Assembly (NCBI RefSeq): GCF_028453695.1
Contig: NC_135773.1
Coordinates: 17,112,001 to 17,176,000, forward strand
From: Augochlora pura
Taxonomy: Eukaryota > Arthropoda > Insecta > Hymenoptera > Halictidae
DNA length: 64,000 bases
Direction: 5' to 3'
A program made the position numbers and the translations under genes. The notes below the pieces were generated by a model, which saw nothing but the letters and a program-made list of their open reading frames with translations, searched no databases and was not told the origin of the DNA. Shown piece after piece: positions 37,801 through 50,036 of this stretch (position 1 is the stretch's first letter; each line of letters opens with the position of its first letter).

Positions 37801-39061
37801 GGGGTCACTAATGACATACGCAGCCCCGTACACGCATTCTCCGGCAGGCACACGCGCGCGCTCGCTCGCGCACACATACTCTTCAGAAATCCAGTTCCGC
37901 GGCGCCGACCCCTCTGTTTCCTATGGATATAGATTGCAATTCAGCCTCGAGAAAAGAGACTACCTCAATTTATTTCGCCTTTATAGAACGCCACCTTTTT
38001 GTGGAATTATTTATGCGTTAGGGGAGAGCAGGCCTGCGTCGCTCGACGGCTCCTGTGATGCGACGCGCCATAGTTGCGACGAGAATTTAACACTGGAATT
38101 GTCCAGCACTAATTCGAATAGCCTTTTGAAAATAACGAGATAGTATTTATCGAGACACTTCACGGTTTCGATTTGAAATTATCCGGCGATCGTGCACTGT
38201 AGTATCTGTGCGGTCTCAATCGGTATCTCATGTCATTCATTTATTCATATTATTCATTGATTATTCATTTATATTTGTATTATAGAAAATGTTTCGCACA
38301 AGAGACTGGTAATACGTAAGAAAAGACAGATAATATTATATATATGCTCTGCATAAATTAAGTGGTCACAATTTGAGGTAGTAAAAATATCAAATGAATT
38401 TTGAAATGACGATGAATTATTTTTAATCTATTAGAATTATAATAATTATTAGAATTTAATTAATTCGGATGCATGAAAAATAATTCGCTGATTTTTCTAA
38501 ATTCTTTTTGTATTATAGGAATTAAAAATATTTTTAAAATGTTATCGTTTACGAATAAACTGTGGAATTTGATGCAAAATAAAATTTGTTTGCATCAATT
38601 TCAAAAGATAGTAGCTAAGTAGAACGTTCTTTTTTCCTTTAATAATTCTAATAGGTTGACAATTATTCATCGATATTTCATATTGTCTGTTACTAATTTT
38701 ACTATCTCAACTATTGCAACTATTTAATTTTCTTGGAAATGCGTAAAATACGCAATCTATTTACGAAGGTTAGCATAGCAATTATTGTACAATATGCTGT
38801 ACTTTTAAATTTTCTACGGATCGTTCACTTATAGTCAACTTTCTCCGACTGTTCTTGTTAATAAAGAAAGACGATTTAAAAGGAGGGGGGCGAATTTCTT
38901 GAGGCTCGTTATTATAGTCGTCGAACGCCAATAACTATAAAATCGAGTCACGAGGCTCAAATAATCGCATCACCTCTTTCCAATTGTTGTAAACTGAGGG
39001 ACAATTTAAGAGAATTTACGGTATATCTGCTTAATCATCGTTTAATCATAGTCAAGCACAT
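34832..39061. other. Non-coding, with one long plus-strand open frame rejected as a gene
   Basis: A 233-codon plus frame at 35028-35729 lacks any family motif and is rich in Arg, Ser and Pro. It contains an inverted repeat (35416-35427 with 35477-35488) and a short palindrome CTGATGGTCACCATCAG near 35174. GC-rich patches at 36250-36650 and 37400-38100 show overlapping frames only. The remainder is AT-rich without recognisable structure. Confidence 0.4.
35416..35488. repeat. Inverted repeat, 12-bp perfect arms, about 49-base loop
   Basis: TTGACTTGAGGG (35416-35427) is the reverse complement of CCCTCAAGTCAA (35477-35488). Pairing continues imperfectly inward (TGG with CCA). Confidence 0.75.
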
Positions 39062-39162
39062 TTAATCCTTTGCACTCGCATTGTCTCCTTAACGGAGACC
39101 TCGAGTTTGAAGATTAATTTTAAATGGCTTCGATACGAAACCCTCGAGCACAAAAAGGTTAA
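39062..39162. mobile_element. TTAA-bounded MITE, 101 bp, internally deleted
   Basis: The left end TTAATCCTTTGCACTCGCA and the inverted right end TTAACCTTTTTGTGCTCGAG match with one base inserted. TTAA is intact on both sides. It is the shortest copy in the window, so probably a deletion form. Confidence 0.65.
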
Positions 39163-40103
39163 AGTATTTTTTACATTATAACTACTTATAAATATTAATA
39201 ATAATGTATAATGCTAATACTGTAAGTAGTAATAAATTCTATAAATACAATCTTGAGATTCATACATTGTAAAATCATATCTGCGTCTAAAAGGCAGTAG
39301 AGGAAGTTGTCGCTTAAACTTCTCATCTCATCTGAGCGCATCGGAATAATTTCCATGACTCATTTCTGACAAGTACGTGATTCCTATATCCCACTGTTTA
39401 ATTAACACTAAACCTACTACCGCCAGTCAAATGGCCCATCTAACATGTTTAATATAATAATTATCGAAGTCACGAAGCTGCTTTCTTTAGAACTTGTTAA
39501 ATACATTTCTTCGCTCTGACACACGCTATTATGAAAACAGTACAAAATTGACTAAAACTCATTTCGTAATTCTCATGCGGCAATACTTTAAACCTCGACA
39601 GGCTTAGCGGATAATTGAAATCGCGACATGCGGCGCTATTTCTTGCAACCCCGAATATTGTAAGGAGAAGAATCTGGCGTCTGTTATTTAGCAGAAACAG
39701 CCGGTTGGAAAAGGTGGCAAACTGGCGTCCAATTTATAAGCAACGTTCCGTCGAAGCACGGTCCAAGATTTCGAGAAGCCAGATTTCCAGCATCGAAATC
39801 TTCGGCGGCGGAAATCCGTGGGGCGAGAACGAGGGTGGAGAGCGGAGCTGCACGGGAGCGTGTAGGGGCGCAGGGTGCATTTGGTATCGCGGCGGTGCAC
39901 GGTCGGCCCGTTTTTCCAGGTCATTCGGTCTCGTTTAGGCGGGCCGCGAGCGAAACGTAAATGGAAACCGCGTTACACGACGCGGGTCCGGCGAGCGCAG
40001 AATTTCTGAACAATGCTATAGCCTAGTGAAACGGGGCGTGGGTGTCGGGGCGTAGAGCGACGCTCGCAACGGGGCTGCACGCGTAAATAGATGCCGGTCG
40101 GAC

Positions 40104-40132
40104 GAACGCGAACGCGAACGCGAAACGCGAAC
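40104..40132. repeat. (GAACGC)n short tandem repeat
   Basis: Four to five units of GAACGC with one inserted A, inside a GC-rich block. Confidence 0.85.
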
Positions 40133-40442
40133 GTGTACAGGGACGCGGACGTGGACGGGGAGAGGCACAACACGGCGAGAGCGTGCGAGCAGTCCGGGAA
40201 TCATGCGCGCATCCCATACGAAACGCAAACGTAAAAGCGAAACGCGAATTGGCCTCATCAAAGCGAGCAAACAATGCTGGATGCCGCCGATGGCTCAACA
40301 ACGTGTGGTTAGCCAAATCACCGTACGGCACGTAGCACACCGATGCACATCGAATGCCGAACAATGCTCGATGTACCGGCCAGGCGCCGCTCTGCGCCAT
40401 TCCCTGTGCCACCGACCCCCCTCTGCCACCCCCTTTTGTTTC

Positions 40443-40543
40443 TCCCCTTCTCTCTCCCTCTCTCTCTCTCTCACTCTCTCTCTCTCTTTCTCTCTCTCAC
40501 GTTGCCACTCGCAGTTTCTCTCTTTCTCTCGCTCTCTAGCTCT
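40443..40543. repeat. (CT)n microsatellite with interruptions
   Basis: CTCTCTC runs interrupted by A, T and a short unique segment. All overlapping open frames (Leu-Ser or Arg-Glu runs) follow from the repeat. Confidence 0.9.
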
Positions 40544-42689
40544 CGTTGCGTTGCATAAAGGTATTCGCAATACTTATGCGCCGATACGCCTCCCCCTCGA
40601 CGATAACCCTTGTTTGTTTTCCGTCGAGGGACCTTCACGCGAGGATAATCATAATGCCAGGCGCGAAGAGTATCGCGCCGACTCGCGCGATGCCATTTTT
40701 CGCGAAACGCCGCGTTAGCTCCGCGAATCGCTGGACCGTGACTCTTCCGGAGCCGTAACTCCTCTTCGAGGCGCGAGCCGATAATCTCTTCCTTTTGTTT
40801 GTTTCGTTAACTGCTTTATGGGAATCAGGAACTGCAGAACCGCGACGGCTGATCCTATCAGCCAGCTTTCTGACCCTCCCGAGGTCGTCGGTTCCACGTC
40901 TCTCGTTGAATCGATGATTCTGTAACACTCTTCGAGTCTTCTCGTTAATAGCAAACTTGGACAATGTTTCTGGTGGTCGTTGTCTACGTGCGATTTAAAT
41001 GAAAAATGTCAGGCTATGGAACGTTGTAGCTTTGTAATTGTTAGAACGTGTCAGAACTTTCGCAGACGTACATAATTGACATTTTCTATTTCATCCGGGA
41101 GTTTTGACGTTAATGAAGTCAGAGAATTATGTTTTTGAAATTTTTATCATCTTGCAAATATTACTGTTACTTACTAACTAATAAGATATCTTCTAAGAGT
41201 AAGAACAATTATACGAAACATAAATAATTCATTTATTAGTTTAATAATTTCAAACGATTTCAGTTGAACATATTAAATACTTAATTCAATTATAAATGCG
41301 GGATTAAAATATTGGAATCACTTAGTTTATTTACACCAGTTTTGTAAGCAAACAGTACCAAAGACACAAGTGGAATCATGATGCCAAACAAAGGTGACCT
41401 CCCTTATGGATTTCGTACCACCTTTCGACGCCCATAAGGGTAGCGTATTTACGCCACCAGCGTATGCACTGTCCTCATGGAATCTACTAATAATCGCCCG
41501 TTTCCAACAGCAATTAACCGTCAATATTCCAATAACAAATTGTAATAGAGAAATTCTCCGTGCATTAGCCACTTTAGCACAAAATAGGCAAACGTTGAAA
41601 CGTTTTCTACAAACCCAGACAACTGCGATATCCTTACAACATGGATCGCCAGCAGTATCATCGGAGCAGCGTTTAGCAAACTTATCGCCGAAGGAACACC
41701 CCTAATCCGGCGCGGAGTAATCTGCTCTTAGAACGCGTTATTGTTCCGGGAAGCGGATCCCGAGGCCTCGGAGAGCTCTGCGGAACCACCGCCGTTCGAG
41801 TTTCAATTAATTTCTGCAGATGGGCAGAGGATGGCGTTCCGTGTCGTCGAAGGGTATCGACACCGAGGCTGCACATGTGGAGCAGGCCGAGATCGCCGGG
41901 GAACGAGCCATCTAATAAAAATGTTAATTGCACGGCTCGTTAGAAGACCCCCTGCGATTTCTGCTAGAAGTTCAGCCCGGGGTCGCCTCGCGGGGAGTCC
42001 GCGAGTATTTGCCTTTAAACGTTCCATCGTTTTGCTCGTTTTCGGGCATCTTTTCTGAGCACCGGCGCGATTATTTATCGCCAGGCCCGGCCAGTCCGCG
42101 AGGAATCTGGATTACGTTTCGCCGGGCTTCCTAGATCGGAGCAAGCGGAAACACGGTGCTAATGAGACCGCTCGACTTTCACGCGCACCGAACGTTACAG
42201 ATGATCTAGATGCGTCCGAATGATCGACACTTTTCTTAGCGGGACGCTAAAATATTTGCTCTAGCCGGCGGAATCATCGTCCGCGTACGCGCGAGAGATC
42301 CATCATGAGAATGGCGACTGGTTCGCCGATGCAATCGGCGGTGCTTCTGCTTCTTTTCTCCGCGATTCCTGTTGCAGACGATAAGGCGTAGACTTGGCAG
42401 CTTTGAAACGCGACGAGGGCAAACTCCACCCTAGCCACGGACGGTATCGATATCTTTTAAACAATATAATTGATGTATCAATCATTGCTATTAAGTTCTA
42501 TTTAACCAAATCGGTAAATTTTGTGAAAATTCTATTATTTTCATTATATAAAATGATTTGATGGATTTAATCGTTCATAAAGCGACATGGGTTCGTTAAT
42601 TTTCGAATTGTGATACTTATGTATTATATGAATGTTATATTTATTATTGAGATACTATAAATTACTACTATTAGTTATTAGGGTATTAT

Positions 42690-42790
42690 AATACTTATTA
42701 TTCTATTATATGTATTTGTATTATTTTTATTATTCTATTATAGTATTTTGTATTATATCTATTATATCTAAATAGATTGTATTATATTTA
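42690..42790. repeat. AT-rich simple repeat
   Basis: Two near copies of TTATTATTCTATTATA followed by GTATTTGTATTAT, then decaying TATTATAT units. Confidence 0.6.
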
Positions 42791-43237
42791 TTTGTACTGT
42801 ATTGTATGTATATAATAGGGCATTTTCATATATGTGGCAACCAATGCGGCGGTGTCAATGTGTACGCGAACGTCGAATACATGTCAAGGGTTGAACTATA
42901 ATAGATTTACGGAACCTGCCAACATGATGGGACATTAATTTTTTCATTTACGATTACTCAGATTGCAACGATACATTTATGAGTATTATCATTATGCGTA
43001 TTCATATTTATAAATATCTTATTCTTACTTTTAATGTGAATCTACAATAGTATGAAACAGTAACTTTGACCAGTTAATAATTATAATAATATTGGCTATT
43101 TTTTTTAATATTTAGATTACTTGTATCGTAAGGATGCGGTTCATGCAACAAAATTAAACGTATCTTTGATATTTTGCTTATTATGCGAAAAAAAACCGCC
43201 ACTAGGGGAACTCCCCCATGCTTTTCTGTTTCTGCAG

Positions 43238-43250
43238 ATGTCGACGGCCT
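43238..43250 (+). other. Candidate 13-nt microexon (splice acceptor and donor consensus)
   Basis: The sequence CTTTTCTGTTTCTGCAG ends at 43237 and is an excellent 3' splice site with a pyrimidine tract. It is followed by 13 bases (ATGTCGACGGCCT) and then GTAAGT at 43251-43256, a textbook 5' splice site. No neighbouring plus-strand exon was recognised, so the pattern could be chance. Confidence 0.2.
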
Positions 43251-43615
43251 GTAAGTCGGAAAACAAGCACCTGGTGCTACGATTTTTATAAAATAACAAT
43301 TTTTCAATTCTCTCTGATCGTCATCGTTTTTGTAATTGCTAAAATGCGATATATCGTTTTTATTGAAAAATTATACGGTCACTGGATCGCAACTGTTCCG
43401 TAGACCAAAATACATCATAATGTCTTCTTATACACTAGCTTGTAACTATGTATTGCACAAACAATACCAGCATAATTAATGTAACATAAATATATGTCGA
43501 CACTTTCAGTCGATACTAATCGCGACATCTATCGTGTAATTGGGCGAACCGAGGAGCGAGACAATATCGAGCCCCGTGTGAATCTTCTTCTGTGCGAACA
43601 TCCCTCTTCTCCTCT

Positions 43616-43826
43616 TAGGTCTACCGGAAAATGATGTCCGCTGATGTCATTTTATTTGCAACATATATTTCTCAAAAATAATATTCATAAATCGTCATCA
43701 CAATGGCAAGAAGACATAAGTTACGATTATATCAAATTATTATAGTAACACAATAAATATTAGCTGCATACAGAATGTATTGTTTTCTTTCTTTTTAGGA
43801 ACAGATAGAATTTTCCGGTAGACCTA
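43616..43826. mobile_element. Mariner-like MITE, 211 bp, TA target, ends GGTCTACCGGAAAAT
   Basis: TAGGTCTACCGGAAAAT at the left is mirrored by ATTTTCCGGTAGACCTA at the right, a perfect terminal inverted repeat that includes the TA target. It aligns with 11057-11269 in the same orientation. It keeps its ends better than that copy. Confidence 0.85.
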
Positions 43827-46800
43827 ATACTAACACACTATGTGTGAAAGATTTATTAATAGATTCTTAAAAAATGTACTTCTTTTCCAAGTTTGTTACA
43901 TATTTTAAAAATTTCCTCTGTGAAATCTTAAAAATCCTCGTTACAAAATTCTTACCAAAATCTTATTCTCAGTTTTGCAAATATTAAATGTTTTATGAAA
44001 AATGTTAGAGAGCAACTGTATGGTATGAGTGGGATGTGTGCGGTGCGTGTGCGTGCGTATGCAAAAGGCCGGAGGAGCAGTCGAAAGGACCGCAACAATG
44101 TCGATGCATGGCATCGCGAGTGTTTTGTTTTTTCATTGTATTAGTTCCGTTTTCGACGTCCAAGGGCCACGACGTGCTATTCGATCCCTTCTTTTCTTAT
44201 TTATTGTCACTGTATTATTTTTTCTTTCTTATTTCCTTGTTCACATATAAATATAGTTCACACCATCAAAATACTCACTGCACACGTGATTATTCACTGC
44301 AACCATTTTCGTATTTTTAAATAATTATATACGTTTATTTAAAAGAAACTTCAACAGAAAGCTAACTTTTTCAAAATCCATCTGATTTACGCCCGTTAGA
44401 CGTGAGCCTCGTCCTGCGACCGGCAGGTAGCGTGTCAAAATAAAAAGCGAGTTCCTTTCATAGAAAATTGCAACAGCAGTCGGTCCGAGCGTATGTTTCA
44501 TCTGAAATTAGGACTTTATCTTGACTATCCTGCAAGGCCGACTGCCGAGTAAGGTTTAGACATCCGAGTCTGGCTCTGCAGCGATCGGCAGCATTCTTTG
44601 CCCATACAATTCTCCGACGAAACCGCCCGAAAACTGCATCTCATAGACCGGGACCATGTAGCAGTCTCTAAAAAAGCCGGCCGCTTCTCGATTCCCAGCT
44701 CTGACCCGGAAAAAGGTGGCGCAAACCGAAAAACCATCCTCGGCCGACACTCCGCTCACAAAGGGCTCTCGGGTTTCCTTCGACGGTAGCTACGCGTGCG
44801 GGAGGAAAAGGGCGCCGTGAACTTTTTCCCCGGTTGAAAAACGTTCGCAGACTCCGGATTTCGTTGACTTTTTTGGTGGAGCAGGCGGCGCGGCGGTCGG
44901 CTGGCGAAACTCTCGAGTTGCGGAGCGTAGTGGCCCGTCGAAGCCGTCCTTCTTTTTGCGACAGAAGGCAGAGGAGGCAGGAAGGGCGGCGGGTTTCGTT
45001 CGATATCGGGGATGGCGGCGAAGAGGAGGAGAGGGCGGGCAGTCTTCTTTCAGGCTGGGATCGCGAGATGCAACGGGGCCGCATTTTGTTTTGCGGAGGG
45101 CATTCAGAGCGGCGGGACCGTGCTGGTACCGCCGACTTAGACGGCGCACACACTACACACGCCGCCGCGGCGCGGCGGTGCGGGCCGACCCGGTCTCTCG
45201 CCGACCGACAGAAGAACCGGGAACGGGACCTTGCCGAACCGAGCGGAGCCGAGAGGGAGGCAACCGAGAGGCGCGGAGACCCATTCAGCCATTCAGGCGG
45301 TTGAACCCTCGCGCAGCCCTTCCTTTTATACATGTTATATTCCCGGGTTTTAGGCACAGAAAACTAAAAAGCTAATTTACTTTAAAAGTATCCGGGAGGC
45401 GAGCCGCGTCGGCCGGCGCTCCACGCTTCATCAAACGGGGGCGTTTTCAAAAGGCAACCCCCCCGGGGCTAATGCAGCCAGCGACAGATTGGCGGTGGCC
45501 GATTCTGCGTGCTCTCTTTCGCTTTATCTAACTCGGCGCTGCTCTGTCCGTCTCGCTCCCGCTTCCTGCCAGCGTCCCGCGATTCCCTGCCGAATGGTCA
45601 TTTCGCTGATAGCTGGAACCGATCGCGAAAATGTGTCCAAACGGGCAGCGCGCGGCCGGCGTCGCTCTAAAGACGTTTCTCCGCGTGTGCCGCGACCGAG
45701 GGACATGGAACAAGAGACACAACGGCCTACCCTCTGCCAGACGGTTTTAAACTGGACCCGCCGGTCCGCGGTCTCGACTTTGCCAGTTTGTTAATTAATG
45801 GGTACAGCCGAATCAGCCACCGAAGAAACCGCGATTGGAGTGGATGGCCGGGGTGCCGGACTTGGCTTCGCTAATTTGTAAATTTCCTGTGAAAGAATTA
45901 GACTGTCGTGGTCATCTTATATAATTATATTGTTGTGCAATGTAAAAATTGCCTACGTTAATTGCAATAAACGTAAGTCTGATTAACTCGTTAATGTACT
46001 CTGACTCGGGACTGTGATTACTAATAATGACTTATTAAGTATGTTATTTTGTTCTTTTTTCAGTCAAAATAAAAATTCTGTTCTACTGCCGTTAACAGGT
46101 AAACGCTGAAGTATGTGTAGGCGTGCTAAGAATATCAATTTTTGTCTCCTCTATGAAATTATTACAGTCGAGAAACATTTAATCGTTGCAATTGTGAAGA
46201 TAAAGTGAAAATAAGCAAAGGGTTAAAATGTCTTCCTTTGTCTAGTTATTTTACTACGTTCTATATAATAGGAAGATAATATTAAATTCTTCTAACTGTC
46301 AGTTTTTTATTTGCCATAATTATTTTTGTCAAAGATGAGGTTAATATAATAATAGAATTAATTGTATAATAAGGTTAATTGCACAGGGTGCTTCATCAAC
46401 AAGGATGTCGAAAAATATATTCTGTATGAATTTTTACTGCTATCTAAAAACGTTTCCAACGCAAAAATGAGCTTCTTTCAAGGTCATCTCTACAAACTAC
46501 TAGAGATCATCAGTGTCGATTTTGATATAAGTGCATTTTTTATTGCATCTTGTAACTAACGTTAAAATACTTTTAAGAATGCATAATCACTTGATCTTCG
46601 AATGACTATTGAAAACTACGATCGTGTTTGGATTCTGTCATTTCAAGATCAAGTCATTATACACGTCTTCGAACATTAACTGCACTATGTAATACGAGAA
46701 ATATTCACTCATACGCACGATCGACGTCGACGACCTCGAAAACTCCGAGAAAAATGACCTCGAAAAAATATACTTTATGCATCGCACGCGACGCTTGATA

Positions 46801-48159
46801 CCACTTAAATAACATGCACAATAATTTTCGTGACATTAGGTTTTAGGCGAATCACGCGGTATAATAAGCTTAATTATGTAATAAGGTTATACTTAATGCC
46901 TAATACTGCTTCGTTTCATTTCTACATTTAACTGCTAGCAATTATACACATACACATAATTATATCCTTAGTGCAGAGTCTATATTGTTGTATACAAAAT
47001 TGTTTGCCTGTTAATCGGAATCGCAATATATTTTCTCTGTTCGTACGAATGGTCCTATATAGTATATTAAGAAATTCGATTAAATAAATCATACTTTAAC
47101 GTTTGCAGAGAAGGATTGCAAGAAATATTCGAGTCGATCGGAATCGAACGAAACAGCGAAGATATTGTAGCGAATTATGTTTAATAGTTCGAAATAGCGA
47201 CGTAGTTTTCACACAGCAATTTACAACCATGTGAAACCGAGGATCAAAAAAGCATTGTTCGCACGTCTACTCGGGCAAGCGTGTCTGTCCATGGCAGACC
47301 ACTTCTACTTGTCCGTGGTGGCGGCCGTTCGATATTATCGCGTCGCGCGACTTTTTAATCGATTTACGCGCCGTTATTGCCGCTCAATTATTCTATAAAG
47401 TTAATACCAGATTTCGCCCGTGGTCCGTCTGGAAGCAGATTACTTTCTTCGACGTAATTGCCGCCGACCGCCAATTAAACCAGGCAGACGCTTTCTAACG
47501 TTCGGAGCGGATTTTTTTTTCGCGTGTAATTGGCTGGCTCGCGATCGACGCCTCCCAGCCGATTGAGTTTTCGCGGGAATCCTTGCGCAATGTTTATGTA
47601 ATTCCACGATTAATTAACTTTCCAGAAGAGTCCGCGGATCGGCGTAAACGGGGATGAAGTTATTCGCAACGCGCGTGCACGGCCGGTTGGAAAATATCCA
47701 TCGGAGCGTCGTTCGCAGTCTTGTTTTTCCGTCGGCGTAATAAAATAATAAAATTAACACGGAAACTCAGCAAACTTGTTTCTAATTATTTAGCGGCGAG
47801 ACCCGCGCCGCACCGTAGGGTCCCTGAAACGCAACACGCGTTTAAACTGCGCCCGAGGAAAACGACACCCACTTAATAGTTAGTTGCAATGCAGTGTTGC
47901 GACTCGAGAACGACGTTCGACGTAACCACAGGCTGCAAACGAAACGCTTGACTAATAACGGGATGCGGACTTCGCTCGTAAAGGTCTAAGAATATTCGAA
48001 AACCTTTTTACTCCTTCCAACGGCAAGGACACGGGCCATCAGTGAAACTGCTCGCCTGGACTTAATCATACGTCTCTGACGTAATCGCGGCATCCTGACT
48101 CTTATACTTTTACCGGCGCTTGTCGTGTTGCGAGCTGTCGATGATTGTTGCAAATTTCT
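43827..48159. other. Non-coding, with one GC-rich block
   Basis: The GC-rich block at 44560-45800 is open on both strands over 100-230 codons with Arg/Ser/Pro-rich low complexity; no domain is visible. One TTAA-family right end (GCAAAGGGTTAA) lies at 46215-46226 without a clear partner. CpG-rich DNA at 47270-48120 has no structure I can name. Confidence 0.45.
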
Positions 48160-48970
48160 CCGTTAACATCTCCCCCTATTTCGTATAAGACGCGTCGTCG
48201 TTAATGTCAAAGTAGAAGTTGGTTCAGCCGTCAAATGTTTAACATTAGACATTTTCCAATGCAATTTATAGATATGGTAGACCAAAGTGTGTACTTTAGG
48301 ATGTATACATATAATGGATTTTGCGATAACAAATTTATTTAGTTTTACAAAAATCGTCAAAGTTTAGTGAACCTATTTTATTAGACTTATTCAAGACTTG
48401 GTTATCGTGCAGGATATACTAGGAAAATTGTCATTAATTTTGTTAACGTCAGGTATTGCTTGACCAAACTTACAGATTTTATAGAGAAAAGTGTATAGTT
48501 TAAGGTGTGTATAAGGATTCTTCGATAAAAAATTTGTATCATTCTAGAAAAAATCCTTAAATTTTGACGGACTTGTCTGTGCTACAATTATCCAAGACAT
48601 TGCGGAGTGCATGTTAAAGATATTACCATCAAATCTGTAATATCATTTCTTTTTTAATAAAACTTATAGAAATTACAGATGAGAGTACGCGCTTTAAAGT
48701 GTATATAACGATTTTTCGATAAAACATTATTTCTGCGTCAGAAAAATCATGAAATTAGACGGCATTGTTTTGCATAGAAATCATCGACGATGTAGTTTCC
48801 GTGAAGATCATTTCAGCAAACCATTTACCCCATTGTCACCATTAACCCTTTTTTGATGTAACTTTCGAGATTTGCAGAGAAAGGTGTATACATCAAAACG
48901 TATATAACAGTTTTTTGACTAGATACCATATTCCTCAGAGAAAAAATGGTCAAAGTTCACCTTATTAATT
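48160..48970. repeat. Tandem array of four diverged units of about 200 bp
   Basis: A core beginning near GTGTATACTTTAAAGTGTAT, followed by CGATTTTTCGATAAAA and later GAAAAAATCGTCAAAGTT, recurs at about 48288, 48491, 48683 and 48884, spaced 203, 192 and 201 bases. The units are strongly diverged but keep order and spacing. No open frame runs through them. It is probably an old satellite-like expansion. Confidence 0.75.
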
Positions 48971-50036
48971 GATATGCGAACCTTTTGCACGGTGCGACCG
49001 CGTTTCCTCATTCAGCATTTTCGCACAATGGATTCGCCGGTCAGAAGGCACATCGGTCGACAATGAAACTCAGTGCCGATCATCCTTGGGTTGTTCGTTG
49101 CTTGGGCTCTCTGGTTCCCGAGTTTCGCAACGGGGTCCTCGTGTAAACGCGGAAGGAGGTCGATGCGCGTCACGAGTTTATAACATTTTTCGCTCCCCGC
49201 ACAGGAATTGCAGTTGCACGCGGGACGACAGAGCCGTCCTTTATCTCTCCCTCTCTCCCCCTCTCTCTTACTCTCTCTGTTTTCAGTTGCAGTCACGGCC
49301 GTTACATAGTCGGTCGCGTTAAACGCGCCATTATACTTGTAAATTCCGAACAATTAGCCGTAATCAAGCACAGGAAACCATCGCAACTGGGTACGCAATT
49401 ATTTTTAAATAAGATTCCGCCGGACTGTTTCGTAGGACTCGGAACGACCGTGATTATTAATCCGAGCTGAGGAAGATCGTTAGGCAGATTACACACCGGA
49501 CGTTGCGCGGCTCGTCGCCTCTTGTTCGACTCAGCTCGGTTCGAGTCGACTTCGAGACCGCCAGCTGCATCGGCTTTGACATCGCGATGATGATCCCCGA
49601 TCCGCTCCCCCTCTCCTTTCGTTCCGTTTTCGCGCTCGTTAACGAGCGCCGCTCGCCGAATAATTCATGGATTCGCCGGCTAAGAAAGTGCCAAGTAATT
49701 GCATCCTACGGGAGATACCCCGACACCGCTGAAACGCGACTCGTCCGCGAATATTGATGCTAATTACAATGTAATGCCGGCCGGTCCCGGCTCTGTTCGT
49801 TCTCGTCCGAACAGTGGCTTCGCAAAGTCCAAACTTTTAATAGCTCCGTCCTCCAAAACCCTGCTTCTCGTCTCTCAAATTCTAGCAGAACTTTCCCACT
49901 TCTGAAACAAAAATCCCCCGAGAACGCTAGAACTTGAATAATTAAGCTTACTCACAAATTCCGAAATTGTTATGCGATATATTGGTCTTTTAGATTTTGA
50001 TGTTAGGCGAGTAACTATAAATCTGAGATGATTGTT
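48971..50036. other. Non-coding, GC-moderate
   Basis: A CT-rich run lies at 49243-49279. Overlapping open frames on both strands show no motif. Confidence 0.4.

Larger units (their letters stand above)
39163..43615. other. Non-coding, simple repeats and a possible microexon
   Basis: A TTAACACTAAACCTACTACC end lies at 39412. GC-rich DNA at 39600-40960 contains (GCGAAC)n at 40104-40132 and a (CT)n tract at 40443-40543. A 100-codon plus frame from ATG 41406 to 41708 has protein-like composition but no motif. AT-rich repeats lie at 42690-42790. A splice-like pattern occurs at 43221-43256. Confidence 0.45.

Noticed and set aside
40343..40570. Leu/Ser-rich and Arg/Glu-rich frames
   Set aside because: Direct translations of the (CT)n microsatellite.
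44668..45375. 229-codon minus frame and 156/139-codon plus frames
   Set aside because: Overlapping frames on both strands with Arg/Ser/Pro runs; composition explains them.
45985..46226. Pairing of the GCAAAGGGTTAA end with an upstream TTAA
   Set aside because: The only upstream candidates lack the CCCTTTGC-like end, so I left it as a single end.
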